DNA of 64,000 nucleotides from Spirochaeta sp. UBA5339. Lineage in GTDB: Bacteria; Spirochaetota; Spirochaetia; DSM-2461. Position 1 is the stretch's first letter. The number at the start of each line of letters is the position of its first letter. Location of the stretch: positions 160,096-224,095 of the forward strand of contig DHQL01000010.1 in the NCBI GenBank assembly GCA_002408085.1. Reading direction: 5' to 3'. The translations under genes were made by a program, and so were the position numbers. The notes beneath the pieces were generated by a model that did not search any database, was not told where the DNA came from, and saw only the letters and a list, made by a program, of their open reading frames with translations. Positions 17,346 through 26,805 of the stretch are shown one piece after another.

Positions 17346-18710
17346 TCAACCCCAGTCCCCGGTCTTAAGAAATTCTCCCCTGCCCTTTTCTCCGGAGACC
17401 TCTCCCCTATTATAAAGAATCTCCCCGCGGCTCAGGGTATATTCGGGCCGTCCCTTCAGAACCATTCCCTCATAGGGTGACCATCCGGCGGTCTCCTGAA
17501 GATCTTCGGCCTTAACAGTCCACTCGGCTTCAGGGTCAAACACAACTATGTCCGCATCCCTCCCGATTGCGATCTCACCCTTGTTCTTCAATCCGAAGAG
17601 AGAGGCCGGCTCAGAGCAGCAGAGCCTGACCCACTCAGAGGGAGAGATAAGCTCCTTTGCCACACCTTCAGAGTAAATAGCTGAGAAACGAACCTCCATC
17701 GAGGGAACCCCTCCGGGAATTCTGTTAAAGGCCGAGAGGTCGGCGCCCTTCTCTTCACGGCAGAAGGGGCAGTGGTCGGTTGATATGGTATTGAACAAGC
17801 CGCTTCCCAGGGCCTGCCAGAGCTCCCGGCGGGAGTTGTCGCTCCTTAGAGGGGGTGAGCAGACCGGAAGGGCCCCCTCCACACCCTCTCTGTCATAGAG
17901 ATCCTGTGTCAGAAGAAGATACTGGGGGCAGGTTTCTCCGGTGACCCCATACCCCTTTGCCCGGGCCCTTGAGATCTCCTCCACCACCTGAGGGCAGGAG
18001 ACATGGAAGATATGAACCCTTGACCCCGCCAGCCCGGCAATGCGGATCACACGGCCTGCCGCTTCGGCCTCAAAGACCTCCGGACGGCTCCGGGGGTGCC
18101 AGTGAGGAGTGCTGTTTCCTTTGGCCAGGTTTTCCTCAACCAGAGAGCAGATGATATCCCAGTTCTCTGCATGAATTACGGGGAGTCCCCCGGAGGCGCC
18201 GACAGCGGACAGGGCTTTGTAGAGTTGGGCATCATCCAGATGAAGGCCGTAGGCCATATAGAGCTTGAAGCTGCCGCAGCCCTCCTTCATGATGCCGGGA
18301 ATCTGATCCAGTTTATCCAGATCCTCAGGACCGATGGTCATATGAAAGCCGTAATCGATGAGTGATCGGGCCTCAGCCAGGGTACGCCTCTCTCTCAGGG
18401 CGTCGGAGAAGCTCTGATCCGGTGTTGACTCAACAAAATCGATAATACTTGTGGTTCCTCCCGCCGCGGCGGCCCTTGTTCCCGTATAAAAATCATCCCT
18501 AGAGACATAACTTCCAATGGGCATTTCCAGGTGAACATGGGTATCCACGGCTCCAGGGGTAACCAGTTTCCCCGAAGCATCGATCGTTTTCTCAGCCCTC
18601 AGATCCTGACCCAGGGCAGTGATCTTTCCGTCCTTGACTCCAACATCCCCTTCGAACACCGAGGTGGAACTGACTATTTTTCCGTTCTTTATTACAAGAT
18701 CAAGCATCAT
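17346..18710 (-). CDS. Dihydropyrimidinase / D-hydantoinase family amidohydrolase
   Basis: A 454-residue cyclic amidohydrolase that opens dihydropyrimidine or hydantoin rings. The metal ligands of the family are visible: DTHVHLEMP near residue 55, the carboxylated Lys in GSFKLYMAY near 148, VIHAEN near 180, IFHVSC near 235 and STDHCPF near 312. Length and motif order fit the family well. It has an apparently single-gene transcript with no partner carbamoylase or dihydropyrimidine dehydrogenase nearby. A role in pyrimidine breakdown is therefore only the family default. It could also act on other cyclic ureides. Confidence 0.88.
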   Translation of the reverse strand: MMLDLVIKNGKIVSSTSVFEGDVGVKDGKITALGQDLRAEKTIDASGKLVTPGAVDTHVHLEMPIGSYVSRDDFYTGTRAAAAGGTTSIIDFVESTPDQSFSDALRERRTLAEARSLIDYGFHMTIGPEDLDKLDQIPGIMKEGCGSFKLYMAYGLHLDDAQLYKALSAVGASGGLPVIHAENWDIICSLVEENLAKGNSTPHWHPRSRPEVFEAEAAGRVIRIAGLAGSRVHIFHVSCPQVVEEISRARAKGYGVTGETCPQYLLLTQDLYDREGVEGALPVCSPPLRSDNSRRELWQALGSGLFNTISTDHCPFCREEKGADLSAFNRIPGGVPSMEVRFSAIYSEGVAKELISPSEWVRLCCSEPASLFGLKNKGEIAIGRDADIVVFDPEAEWTVKAEDLQETAGWSPYEGMVLKGRPEYTLSRGEILYNRGEVSGEKGRGEFLKTGDWG

Positions 18711-18846
18711 GGGCTCCTTATCCGGGCCCGGGGCCCGTATTCATATCATTTTGTTCTATGGATTATACCTCATCGGATCAGCATCTTTCAAAAATGAAAG
18801 GCAATCCCGATCAGAATACTCTTATAATAAAGTAACGGAGGAAGTG

Positions 18847-19833
18847 ATGAACAGAAGAATTTTAGGAAAAACCGGATTTGAAATCAGCGAGATCGGACTG
18901 GGAACCTGGCAGCTTGGAGGCCGATGGGGAGAGCCCTACAGGGAAGAGACGGCACAGGCAATTCTGGAAGCGGCTTTTGAAAAGGGACTCAACTTTATCG
19001 ATACGGCGGACGTCTACAACGATGGGATGAGCGAGAAATCCATCGGCAGGTTCCTGAAAATGAAGAAGGACAGGATCTTTGTGGCCACAAAGTGCGGCCG
19101 TCAGATCAATCCCCATATCAATGAGGGCTATACTCCCGAGGTTCTGACCCGGTATGTGGAGGACTCCCTGAAGCGCCTGGGAGTGGAGTGCCTGGACCTG
19201 ATACAGCTCCACTGTCCCCCCACACAGGTCTACTACCGGCCAGAAATATTTGAAACCTTCGACCGCCTGAAGAATCAGGGTAAAATTATGAATCTGGGGG
19301 TTAGTGTAGAGAAGATTGAGGAGGGGGCAAAGGCCCTGGAGTTTCCGAATGTCACCACTGTGCAGATTATCTTCAATATGTTCCGCTTAAGGCCCCTGGA
19401 CTGGTTCTTCGACCTGGCGGCGAAAAGGAATATCGGAGTCATTGTCAGAGTGCCCCTGGCCAGCGGCCTGCTGACGGGGAAGTTCGGAAAGGAGAGCAGC
19501 TTTGCCGCTGGAGACCATCGGAATTACAACCGTGAAGGCAAGGCCTTCGACAAGGGAGAGACTTTTTCGGGTGTTCCCTGGGAAACAGGACTGGAAGCTG
19601 TGGAGCGTCTTAAGGAGATATTCGGCACCTCTGCCAACCTGGCACAGACTGCCCTGAGATGGGTACTGATGCATCCCCAGGTAACGACAGTCATCCCGGG
19701 CGCCTCAAGCAGGGAGCAGATCCAGAGCAATGCCCTGGCATCGGAACTTCCGCCCCTGAGCGACAGTCAGATGAAAGAAGTCCGCAAGGTTTATGACACC
19801 CTTGTGAAAGCACATGTTCATCAGCTCTGGTAA
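18847..19833 (+). CDS. Aldo/keto reductase
   Basis: A 328-residue NADPH-type aldo/keto reductase barrel beginning GKTGFEISEIGLGTWQLGG. The catalytic tetrad is visible: Asp and Tyr in IDTADVYN, Lys in VATKCG and His in IQLHCPP. A cofactor-binding C-terminal motif VIPGASSREQI is near residue 285. The ATG at 18847 is preceded by GGAGG at six bases. An open frame continues 76 codons upstream but lacks a ribosome site and reads as non-coding. A TATAAT lies at 18823-18828, with no good -35 box. The rhamnose transporter operon follows, so a role in deoxysugar metabolism is possible but not shown. Confidence 0.9.
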   Translation: MNRRILGKTGFEISEIGLGTWQLGGRWGEPYREETAQAILEAAFEKGLNFIDTADVYNDGMSEKSIGRFLKMKKDRIFVATKCGRQINPHINEGYTPEVLTRYVEDSLKRLGVECLDLIQLHCPPTQVYYRPEIFETFDRLKNQGKIMNLGVSVEKIEEGAKALEFPNVTTVQIIFNMFRLRPLDWFFDLAAKRNIGVIVRVPLASGLLTGKFGKESSFAAGDHRNYNREGKAFDKGETFSGVPWETGLEAVERLKEIFGTSANLAQTALRWVLMHPQVTTVIPGASSREQIQSNALASELPPLSDSQMKEVRKVYDTLVKAHVHQLW

Positions 19834-19979
19834 AAAAGGCCAACTGCTTATGTCAAAAAGATATAAAAATATCGATTAGCCTGAATAACTGGTTTTGTAA
19901 AGAAACATCTGTTTAAAGTGTAGATATACGAACACTATTGTAGAAATTCGTCCTATCTGCCATTCGGAAACAGGTGCTA

Positions 19980-19993
19980 ATCTGAATTCAGAT
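19980..19993. promoter_or_regulatory. Perfect 14-bp palindrome ahead of the rhamnose-binding protein gene
   Basis: ATCTGAATTCAGAT is fully symmetric and ends 22 bases before the ATG of the binding-protein gene. It may be an operator or a small translational hairpin. A related inverted repeat, ATCAGAA-AG-TTCTGAT, occurs at 21105-21120 inside the same operon, ahead of the ATPase gene. Confidence 0.4.
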
Positions 19994-20015
19994 AAACATC
20001 TAAAAGGAGTTTTTA

Positions 20016-21029
20016 ATGAAAAACAAGACCATCCTTGTTGTATTGATTCTGGCTCTTCTGAGCCCCATGGTTTTCGCAAACGGCCAGAAAGATGCAAGCT
20101 CTGACGGTACAAAAATTGTACTGCTGGTCAAGAGCCTCGGAAACGGATTTTTCGAAGCAGTTGCAGACGGCGGTAAAGAAGCTGCCGGTGAACTTGACGG
20201 CGTTGAGTCCATCTACATGGGACCCAGTGCAGCCACAGCTGAAGGTCAGATCGAAATCATCGAAACACTGATCGCCCAGAGAGTTGACGGTATCGCCATC
20301 TCGGCCAACGACCCCGATGCTTTGATCCCCGTTGCCAAAAAGGCCATGAAAGCCGGTATCAGAGTTATCTCTTTTGACTCCAACATCAGCGAAGGCGGAA
20401 GAGAAGTTGCTCTTTCTCCCTCTGATTCTGAACTGATCGGTTCACAGCAGGTTCGTTTAATCGCCGAACTGTGTGACTACAAAGGACAGATCGCTATCCT
20501 TTCCGCTACAGCTCAGGCTACAAACCAGAACGAGTGGATCAGCTACATGTACGAAGCCTTCAAGGCTCCCGAGTACAAGGACATGGAAATTGTTGAAGTT
20601 GTTTACGGTGATGACGCCGCTGACAAGAGCTACAGAGAGGCTGTTGGTCTCTTCAAGAAATATCCCGACCTGGCCGGTATCATCTCTCCCACAACTGTAG
20701 GTGTACTTGCAACTGCCAAAGCCATCGAAGACGAAGGCCTCAAGGGCAAGGTACAGATCACAGGTCTGGGTCTCCCCTCTGAAATGCAGCACTACATCGA
20801 AAACGGAACCTGCGGCCAGATGGCTCTGTGGAATCCCGTTGACCTTGGATACTCTTCAATCTACATCCTGAACGCAATGATCAAGGGTGAAGTAGAAGGT
20901 AACCCCGGTGATGTAATCAGCGCCGGAAGAATGGGAACAATCACAATCGGTGAAGGCGGAAACTCAATCATGGGCGAGCCCTTTGTTTTCAACAAAGACA
21001 ACATTGCCGAGTACGCTTCCATTTTCTAA
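20016..21029 (+). CDS. rhaS: Rhamnose ABC transporter substrate-binding protein
   Basis: A 337-residue periplasmic binding protein of the ribose/LacI-like (CUT2) family. A signal peptide ends near VFA-NG and there is no lipobox cysteine, so it should be soluble in the periplasm. The mature part has the two alternating Rossmann lobes (VDGIAISANDPDALIPVAKK, ISFDSNI). The assignment to L-rhamnose comes from the operon: double ATPase, two permeases and a rhamnose mutarotase follow, the order known from Rhizobium rhaSTPQU. A well-placed AAAAGGAG ribosome site precedes the ATG. A stable hairpin after the stop probably keeps this message more abundant than the rest. Confidence 0.88.
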   Translation: MKNKTILVVLILALLSPMVFANGQKDASSDGTKIVLLVKSLGNGFFEAVADGGKEAAGELDGVESIYMGPSAATAEGQIEIIETLIAQRVDGIAISANDPDALIPVAKKAMKAGIRVISFDSNISEGGREVALSPSDSELIGSQQVRLIAELCDYKGQIAILSATAQATNQNEWISYMYEAFKAPEYKDMEIVEVVYGDDAADKSYREAVGLFKKYPDLAGIISPTTVGVLATAKAIEDEGLKGKVQITGLGLPSEMQHYIENGTCGQMALWNPVDLGYSSIYILNAMIKGEVEGNPGDVISAGRMGTITIGEGGNSIMGEPFVFNKDNIAEYASIF

Positions 21030-21050
21030 ATCTTCATAGTTAATTCATTA

Positions 21051-21078
21051 TCCCGGAAGGCCTTTCCGCCTTCCGGGA
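21051..21078 (+). terminator. Attenuator or RNA-stabilising hairpin after rhaS
   Basis: A ten-base-pair stem TCCCGGAAGG/CCTTCCGGGA with an eight-base loop is followed by ATTTAATAAAA. The operon continues 160 bases later, so this is probably partial termination or protection of the binding-protein message. Confidence 0.7.
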
Positions 21079-21238
21079 ATTTAATAAAACAGTTAAGGAT
21101 CTGTATCAGAAAGTTCTGATTTGAGGGATTTCCCGAACCGCTGCAAAGGCAGTTCAGGAGAACTCTCAAGGACAGTTCTGCCCGCGAGAAGAAGACCGAA
21201 GCGGCCCGAGGCTGCCGGTAAAAAAAGAGAGATATGTT

Positions 21239-22738
21239 TTGAAAAAAACGATTTTAGAACTGAAAGACATTGCCAAGTATTTTCCCGGGATCAAGGCCCT
21301 GGACAATGTGGATTTTACCATCCGGACAGGCGAAGTTCATGCCCTTATCGGTGAGAACGGAGCTGGAAAATCGACCCTGGTAAAGATCATGACCGGTGTA
21401 TACCAGCCGACCAAGGGAAAGATCCTTATGGAGGGCAGTGAGGTCCATTTCGGAACCGCCCATGACGCCCAGGCAGCCGGTGTGGCCGCCATCCATCAGG
21501 AAGCCTCCATGTTCACCGAGCTTACGGTAACGGAAAATATCTTTATGGGTCACCACCTCCGCAAGAAGGGAGGAACCCTGGACTGGAAGGCCATGCGTCA
21601 GCATACACAGGAACTTCTGGACCGACTGGAACTGGACATCAACCCCGATACTCTAATCAAGAATCTGGGAACAGCTCAGCGCCATATGGTAGAGATTGCC
21701 AAAGCCCTTTCGGTGGATGCTCAACTGGTTATTATGGACGAGCCCACATCAGCCCTCTCCCTCCATGAGGTGGAAGAGCTTTACAAGATCATCCGTCAGC
21801 TCAAGGATGAGGGTAAGGCCATTGTCTTTATCTCTCACAAATTCGACGAGATCTTCGAAATCTGTGACTACTTCACCGTCTTCCGGGACGGACAGTATAT
21901 CGGCGAAGGGGAAGTAGCCACCTCCTCGGTAGACGAGATCGTCAAGATGATGGTCGGACGCTCCCTGGGCCATATGTTCCCCAAAAAGGAAGCTGCCATC
22001 GGAGAAGCGGTACTGGATGTCAAAGGCCTCTCACTTCCCGGCTTTTTCAAGAATGTCTCCTTCACCCTCCACAAGGGCGAGATCCTCGGATTCTTCGGTC
22101 TTGTGGGAGCCGGACGCTCGGAAGTAATGCGGACCATCTTCGGTATAGACAAAAAGTCCGAAGGGACAATTGTACTGAACGGGCATGAGATCCATATATC
22201 CTCACCCCGTCTGGCCATGCAGAGGGGAATAGCCTATGTACCCGAAGACAGACAGGAGCAGGGAGCCATCCTTGAGATGAGTCTCTCCCACAACATTACC
22301 CTCCCCCAGATCGACAAGATAAGCCCCTTCGGAGTTCTTAACAAAAAGACCGAGAAAACCATCACCGAAGAGTTCGGAAACAAGATGGAGATCAAGGCGG
22401 CCAACTGGAAGGTCAACGCCAACACCCTCTCCGGAGGTAACCAGCAGAAGGTCGTTCTTGCCAAGTGGCTGGCCACAGACCCCGATATTCTGATTCTCGA
22501 TGAACCCACCAAGGGTATCGACGTAGCCACCAAGGCGGCAGTTCACGAGTTTGTTTCAGAGATGGCCGCTGCGGGACTGGCTGTAATACTGGTCTCCTCG
22601 GAACTTCCCGAGGTACTGGGAATGGCCGACCGGATTGTGGTTATGCATGAGGGACATGTCTCAAAGGTCCTGAACCGGGATGAAGCAAACAGCGACAATG
22701 TTATCCTGGCGGCAACAGGACACGAGGAAGGAATGTAA
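21239..22738 (+). CDS. rhaT: Rhamnose ABC transporter ATP-binding protein, double domain
   Basis: A 499-residue protein with two fused ABC ATPase domains, as in the RbsA/MglA/RhaT family. The first half has Walker A GENGAGKST at 38-46, an altered signature LGTAQR and Walker B VIMDEPTSAL. The second half has a degenerate Walker A (GLVGAGRSE), signature LSGGNQQ and Walker B ILILDEPTKG. The start is a TTG at 21239 because the frame has no nearby ATG. Only a weak GAGAG site precedes it. The 200-base gap upstream is rich in inverted repeats. The stop overlaps the next start (TAATG). Confidence 0.9.
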   Translation: MKKTILELKDIAKYFPGIKALDNVDFTIRTGEVHALIGENGAGKSTLVKIMTGVYQPTKGKILMEGSEVHFGTAHDAQAAGVAAIHQEASMFTELTVTENIFMGHHLRKKGGTLDWKAMRQHTQELLDRLELDINPDTLIKNLGTAQRHMVEIAKALSVDAQLVIMDEPTSALSLHEVEELYKIIRQLKDEGKAIVFISHKFDEIFEICDYFTVFRDGQYIGEGEVATSSVDEIVKMMVGRSLGHMFPKKEAAIGEAVLDVKGLSLPGFFKNVSFTLHKGEILGFFGLVGAGRSEVMRTIFGIDKKSEGTIVLNGHEIHISSPRLAMQRGIAYVPEDRQEQGAILEMSLSHNITLPQIDKISPFGVLNKKTEKTITEEFGNKMEIKAANWKVNANTLSGGNQQKVVLAKWLATDPDILILDEPTKGIDVATKAAVHEFVSEMAAAGLAVILVSSELPEVLGMADRIVVMHEGHVSKVLNRDEANSDNVILAATGHEEGM

Positions 22739-23724
22739 TGAAAAAAAGCATTGAAAAAATACTGCAGAACAGAGAGCTGAATCTGGTGGGACTCATCATC
22801 ATTCTGCTTATTCTGGTGACAATAAGATCCCCCCGGTTCCTGGAACTGAGGAATGTGGAGCGGATCGTAAATGATACGGCCATCCTGATTATGGTTGCAG
22901 CCGGTCAGTTTCTGGTAATCCTGACAGGGGGAATCGACCTCTCGGTTGGTTCCACAATCGCCTTCTCGGGAATGGCGGCCTCCATGCTCAACGAAGCCTA
23001 CCCCGCCATGCCCGTCTACCTGATTCTTCTGATCGGTGTTCTTGTGGGAACAGCCCTGGGTGCCTTCAACGGAAGCTGTGTGGCCTTCGGAAAGATCCCC
23101 CCCATTATCACGACTCTGGGTACAATGAGTATCTTCCGGGGGTTCACCTTTGTTCTCAGTAAGGGACAGTGGGTAACGGCCCATGAAATGACATCTGCCT
23201 ATACAATGATTCCCCGGGGTCGCCTCTTCGGTATTCCCAACCTGACCACCTGGGCGATCTTTATCTTTATCATCATGTACTACTTTGTGAAGTACACCCG
23301 CCACGGCCGTGAAATCTACGCCATCGGCGGAAACAAGACAGCGGCCCACTTTGTGGGTGTAAGCGAAAAGAAAGTCAACTTTATGGTATTCACCATCTCC
23401 GGCGCCCTCTGCGGCCTGGCAGGTGTAATGTGGACAGCCCGTTACGCGGCGGCGGTTAACGAAACAGCCACAGGATTCGAACTGCAGACCGTTGCAGCCT
23501 GTGTTCTGGGAGGTGTCAGCATAGCCGGAGGTTCGGGAACCATTACCGGAGTACTTCTGGGAGCCCTCTTTCTGGGGATCATCAACAACGCCCTTCCTGT
23601 TGTAAACCTCTCCCCCTTCTACCAGATGGCGATTCAGGGATTCATCGTCCTGGCGGCCATCGTTGCCAACGTTCTTATGGAACAGCGCAACGAGAAAAAA
23701 TTACTTAACAGGAGACGTCAGTAA
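22738..23724 (+). CDS. rhaP: Rhamnose ABC transporter permease 1
   Basis: A 328-residue inner-membrane permease of the RbsC/AraH (CUT2) family, with about eight to ten hydrophobic segments. The family motif GGIDLSVGS is near residue 63 and a Gly-rich GGVSIAGGSGTITG near 262. It starts on the A of the upstream stop (TAATG) and ends in the same way with the next gene, so the three genes are translationally coupled. Forms the transport channel with the second permease. Confidence 0.9.
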   Translation: MKKSIEKILQNRELNLVGLIIILLILVTIRSPRFLELRNVERIVNDTAILIMVAAGQFLVILTGGIDLSVGSTIAFSGMAASMLNEAYPAMPVYLILLIGVLVGTALGAFNGSCVAFGKIPPIITTLGTMSIFRGFTFVLSKGQWVTAHEMTSAYTMIPRGRLFGIPNLTTWAIFIFIIMYYFVKYTRHGREIYAIGGNKTAAHFVGVSEKKVNFMVFTISGALCGLAGVMWTARYAAAVNETATGFELQTVAACVLGGVSIAGGSGTITGVLLGALFLGIINNALPVVNLSPFYQMAIQGFIVLAAIVANVLMEQRNEKKLLNRRRQ

Positions 23725-24758
23725 TGAGCGATAAACTGAAGCACGTAAGTCAGAGCCGGCTTATCAACGAAACGAGTTTCAAAGAGAGACTCATTGAAAC
23801 AGTAACCAAGTGGGAGTTTATCCTTATTGTTCTTTTTGCGGGAGTTGTCATCTTCTTTTCCAATGCCAGCCCCTACTTTCTGAACTACTTCAACCTGATG
23901 AACACCACCTTCAACTTTATGGAAAAGGCCATTATGGCCCTGCCTATGATCTTCGTTATCATGTGCGGCGACATCGACATCTCGGTGGCCTCCATACTGG
24001 CCCTCTCCTCCTTTGCCATGGGTCATGCCTCGGCTGCTGGTGCGGGTACCCCGGAGATCATCCTGATCGGTCTCTGTGTGGGTATGGTCTGCGGAATCTT
24101 CAACGGCCTTCTGATTACAGGACTGAAGATCCCCGCCATCGCCGTAACCCTGGGAAGCCAGAGCCTTTTCAGAGGTATCAGCCAGGCAATCCTGGGAGAC
24201 CAGGCCTATACTCAGTATCCCGAAAGCTTTGCCTACTTCGGCCAGGGCTATGTGGGTGACACCCTTATCCCCTTCGAACTGGTACTCTTTCTGATTCTGG
24301 CAGCGGTTATGGGTTTTATCCTCCACAAGACCAGCTACGGCCGGAAACTCTATGCCGTCGGAAACAGCGCCACCGCAGCAAGATTCTCCGGTGTTCCCGT
24401 TGCCCGCATCCGCTTTACCAATATGGTCCTGAACGGCCTTTTCGCGGGTATCGCCGCGGTTCTTCTGACCTCAAGAATCGGAAGTACCCGTCCCAATATC
24501 GCCAACGGCTGGGATATGGAAGCCATCACCCTTGTTGTACTGGGAGGTGTATCCATCTCAGGAGGTAAGGGTAATATCTTCGGCGTTATTATTGCCATAT
24601 TCCTGCTGGGATATCTGAAGTTCGGAATGGGACTCCTCAATATCTCTGCAAGGTCCATGATCATCATCACCGGATTCCTGCTGATTGCGGCGGTACTGAT
24701 CCCCGAGATGCTGGGACGCTTTAAGGCAAAAAGAAAACTGATGAAGCAGCAGGCTTAA
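23724..24758 (+). CDS. rhaQ: Rhamnose ABC transporter permease 2
   Basis: A 344-residue permease related to the preceding one, with the motif CGDIDISVAS near 75 and GGVSISGGKGNIFG near 275. Two different permease subunits plus one double ATPase is the composition described for the rhizobial rhamnose transporter. It shares a TAATG overlap with the preceding gene and is followed 17 bases later by the mutarotase gene. Confidence 0.9.
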   Translation: MSDKLKHVSQSRLINETSFKERLIETVTKWEFILIVLFAGVVIFFSNASPYFLNYFNLMNTTFNFMEKAIMALPMIFVIMCGDIDISVASILALSSFAMGHASAAGAGTPEIILIGLCVGMVCGIFNGLLITGLKIPAIAVTLGSQSLFRGISQAILGDQAYTQYPESFAYFGQGYVGDTLIPFELVLFLILAAVMGFILHKTSYGRKLYAVGNSATAARFSGVPVARIRFTNMVLNGLFAGIAAVLLTSRIGSTRPNIANGWDMEAITLVVLGGVSISGGKGNIFGVIIAIFLLGYLKFGMGLLNISARSMIIITGFLLIAAVLIPEMLGRFKAKRKLMKQQA

Positions 24759-24775
24759 GGAGCCGAAGAAAGAGT

Positions 24776-25090
24776 ATGAAACGATTCGCATTTAAAATGA
24801 AGCTGAAACCCGGCTGCGCCGGGGAGTACAAAAAGAGACATGACGAGATCTGGCCCGAACTGAAGGAGCTGATCAAGAGCACCGGTGTGGGCGACTACTC
24901 CATCTTCCTGGATGAGGAGACCAATATCCTCTTTGCCTGTCAGAAGATAGAGGGTGATTCCGGCTCCCAGGACCTGGGAACCAACCCGATAGTTCAGAAG
25001 TGGTGGGCCTATATGGCGGACATAATGGAGACCAATGAGGACAGCTCCCCCGTCACCATCCCCCTGAAGGAAGTGTTCTACCTTCCATGA
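24776..25090 (+). CDS. rhaM: L-rhamnose mutarotase
   Basis: A 104-residue protein of the RhaM/YiiL family (DUF718, dimeric ferredoxin-like fold). Typical stretches are RFAFKMKLKPGCAGEYKKRH, with the active-site His, and NPIVQKWWAYMADIM. The enzyme interconverts alpha and beta anomers of L-rhamnose. It is the gene that names the sugar for the whole operon. No rhamnose isomerase, kinase or aldolase follows in this window, so the catabolic genes must lie elsewhere. Confidence 0.93.
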   Translation: MKRFAFKMKLKPGCAGEYKKRHDEIWPELKELIKSTGVGDYSIFLDEETNILFACQKIEGDSGSQDLGTNPIVQKWWAYMADIMETNEDSSPVTIPLKEVFYLP

Positions 25091-25180
25091 AAACCGGGGA
25101 ATGATAAAAAAAGAACTGATAAAGCATTCAGGAGATGTATAATAAGTGAGAAGGCAGAGCCTGCTCGGATAAAGAGGTAG

Positions 25181-25204
25181 AGCCCCCGTAAGGGGGCTTC
25201 CCTT
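25181..25204 (+). terminator. Terminator of the rhamnose operon
   Basis: AGCCCCC (25181-25187) pairs with GGGGGCT (25192-25198) around a GTAA tetraloop, followed by TCCCTTT. It lies 90 bases past the rhaM stop. Confidence 0.75.
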
Positions 25205-25255
25205 TGACTACCCAAAATCTCCGTGGTAGACTGTCTGTGCGATAGGAGAAACCGC

Positions 25256-26692
25256 ATGAACAAGAAATTACTCTTTGCATTATTATTTGTTGCCCTGTTT
25301 GTTGTTATTTCATGTAAATCAACACCGGAAACAGAAGAGGATCTCGTCGAGGAAGCCGTTCCTGAAGAAGTCGTTGAGGAAACAGTTGTCGAGAGCGAAC
25401 CTGAACCGGTTGAAGAGACTGTGGTTGAAGAGGTTGAAGAACCTGCGGTAGAGGCCGTATCGGAAGAGGAACTGGCCCTTGCCAGACAGGCTCTTGAAAG
25501 AGCAGAGATGGTGGACGGTTCCCGTTTTGCCCCCGCTCTGATGAGAGAAGCCTATGCGGAGATGAGAAAGGCTGAATCCCTTGCAGAAAGCGATCCCGAA
25601 GCAGCCAGAGAACTCCTTGCCTCCGTCGTTGAAAAAAGCAATGCTGCCTTTGAGGCCGGAAGACAGGGCCTGAAGGATGAAGCCTATGCCTCCCTGGACA
25701 AGTGGGAAGCCAACCTGAAATCCATCGATGCTGACAAGTTCAGCCCCGAGGCCTATGCCGAGGTTATGGAGCAGTTTGCCGTAACCAGAGCAGCCATTGA
25801 AGCCGAAGAGCTGACAAAGGCCAGAAACGAGCTCTACACCTCCCGCATAAAATCCACCAACCTTTACAATATTCTAAATGAAAATATCCGCTGGGTAAGA
25901 ATCCTGGAAAGGGACACCAACAACTATCTGGCCGAAGCCGAGGACCAGGAGGCCTACCTCTGGGCCGACGAAGAGTTCAACAAGGCCAGCTACCTCCTTT
26001 CCGACGGAATGCTCAAGTTCAGACAGTATGACCTTGAAGAGAGCGAAGCCATTTTGAAGGAAGCCAAGTTCAGAGCCCGGAATACCCTCTACCTTGTACG
26101 GGAGAGAAAGAAACAGGCCGCCACCGACGCCCGGCTGATGCAGGTTCAGATGGAACTGGAAGAAGCCTCCACTCTGACAGTGCAGGAAGAAGACGGCTCC
26201 ATTGTGGAAGCCTCTCCCTGGTCCGGTGCTGACTATCTGAATGCCAATCCCCTCCTTGATGCAAAGGGAGAGGAGTATGTAAAAGAGGATTCCGAACTGG
26301 AAGCCTATGACCTGACCACCCCCATCGAGGAAGAGGAGGAGGAAGAAGAGGTTGAAGGCGCTATGGTTATCGGAAGACTCCTGGACAAGGCCAAAGAGCT
26401 GTGGCAGATGGCCATTGATGAGCGTAATGCCGGAAATCACGAGCGCTCTGCAGAGCTTCTGACCCAGGCCGAAGCCTATATCAGAACCTACAAGGCCAAT
26501 GCAGTGGGCAAAACCTATGTGGTTAAGTACAGAGCGATTGATACTGACTGTCTCTGGAGAATCGCCGAGTTTGAAGAGATCTACGCGGACCCCTTTCTCT
26601 GGCCCAAAATCTGGCAGCGCAACCAGAAGGACATTCCCAACCCCGATCTGATCTACCCCGGACAGGTGCTGATTATTCCCCCTGTGGAATAA
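25256..26692 (+). CDS. LysM-domain lipoprotein with acidic linker
   Basis: A 478-residue envelope protein. The signal sequence ends in a VVISC lipobox. It is followed by about 55 residues made almost only of Glu, Val and Pro, then a long alpha-helical region with Ala/Glu-rich repeats (ALARQALERAE type, about 80-300). A second acidic run (EEEEEEEVEG) comes near 370, and a C-terminal LysM module (about 425-478, ending IYPGQVLIIP) should bind peptidoglycan. The architecture suggests a tether between membrane and cell wall, as in related spirochaete lipoproteins. The chosen ATG has GGAGA at seven bases. Two strong terminators follow. Confidence 0.85.
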   Translation: MNKKLLFALLFVALFVVISCKSTPETEEDLVEEAVPEEVVEETVVESEPEPVEETVVEEVEEPAVEAVSEEELALARQALERAEMVDGSRFAPALMREAYAEMRKAESLAESDPEAARELLASVVEKSNAAFEAGRQGLKDEAYASLDKWEANLKSIDADKFSPEAYAEVMEQFAVTRAAIEAEELTKARNELYTSRIKSTNLYNILNENIRWVRILERDTNNYLAEAEDQEAYLWADEEFNKASYLLSDGMLKFRQYDLEESEAILKEAKFRARNTLYLVRERKKQAATDARLMQVQMELEEASTLTVQEEDGSIVEASPWSGADYLNANPLLDAKGEEYVKEDSELEAYDLTTPIEEEEEEEEVEGAMVIGRLLDKAKELWQMAIDERNAGNHERSAELLTQAEAYIRTYKANAVGKTYVVKYRAIDTDCLWRIAEFEEIYADPFLWPKIWQRNQKDIPNPDLIYPGQVLIIPPVE

Positions 26693-26707
26693 TTCAACTC
26701 GGGTACC

Positions 26708-26745
26708 CCGGCTGACTGTCCACCGATGGACAACCGGAATTTTTT
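26708..26745 (+). terminator. First terminator after the LysM gene
   Basis: Outer stem CCGG/CCGG (26708-26711, 26734-26737) encloses an inner stem TGTCCA/TGGACA (26717-26722, 26727-26732). TTTTTT follows at 26740-26745. Confidence 0.75.
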
Positions 26746-26754
26746 GATACTTCA

Positions 26755-26786
26755 GGCCGATTCCTTTAGGGGATCGGCCTTTTTTA
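26755..26786 (+). terminator. Second terminator after the LysM gene
   Basis: A ten-pair stem GGCCGATTCC / GGGATCGGCC, with one G-U pair and a five-base loop, is followed by TTTTTTATTT. It ends about 20 bases before the start of the methyltransferase pseudogene. Confidence 0.9.
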
Positions 26787-26805
26787 TTTGATAAAGGAGA
26801 GGCCT

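Noticed and set aside
22543..23349. A 268-codon minus-strand frame across the rhaT/rhaP junction
   Set aside because: Antisense to two conserved transporter genes, with biased low-complexity content typical of shadow frames.
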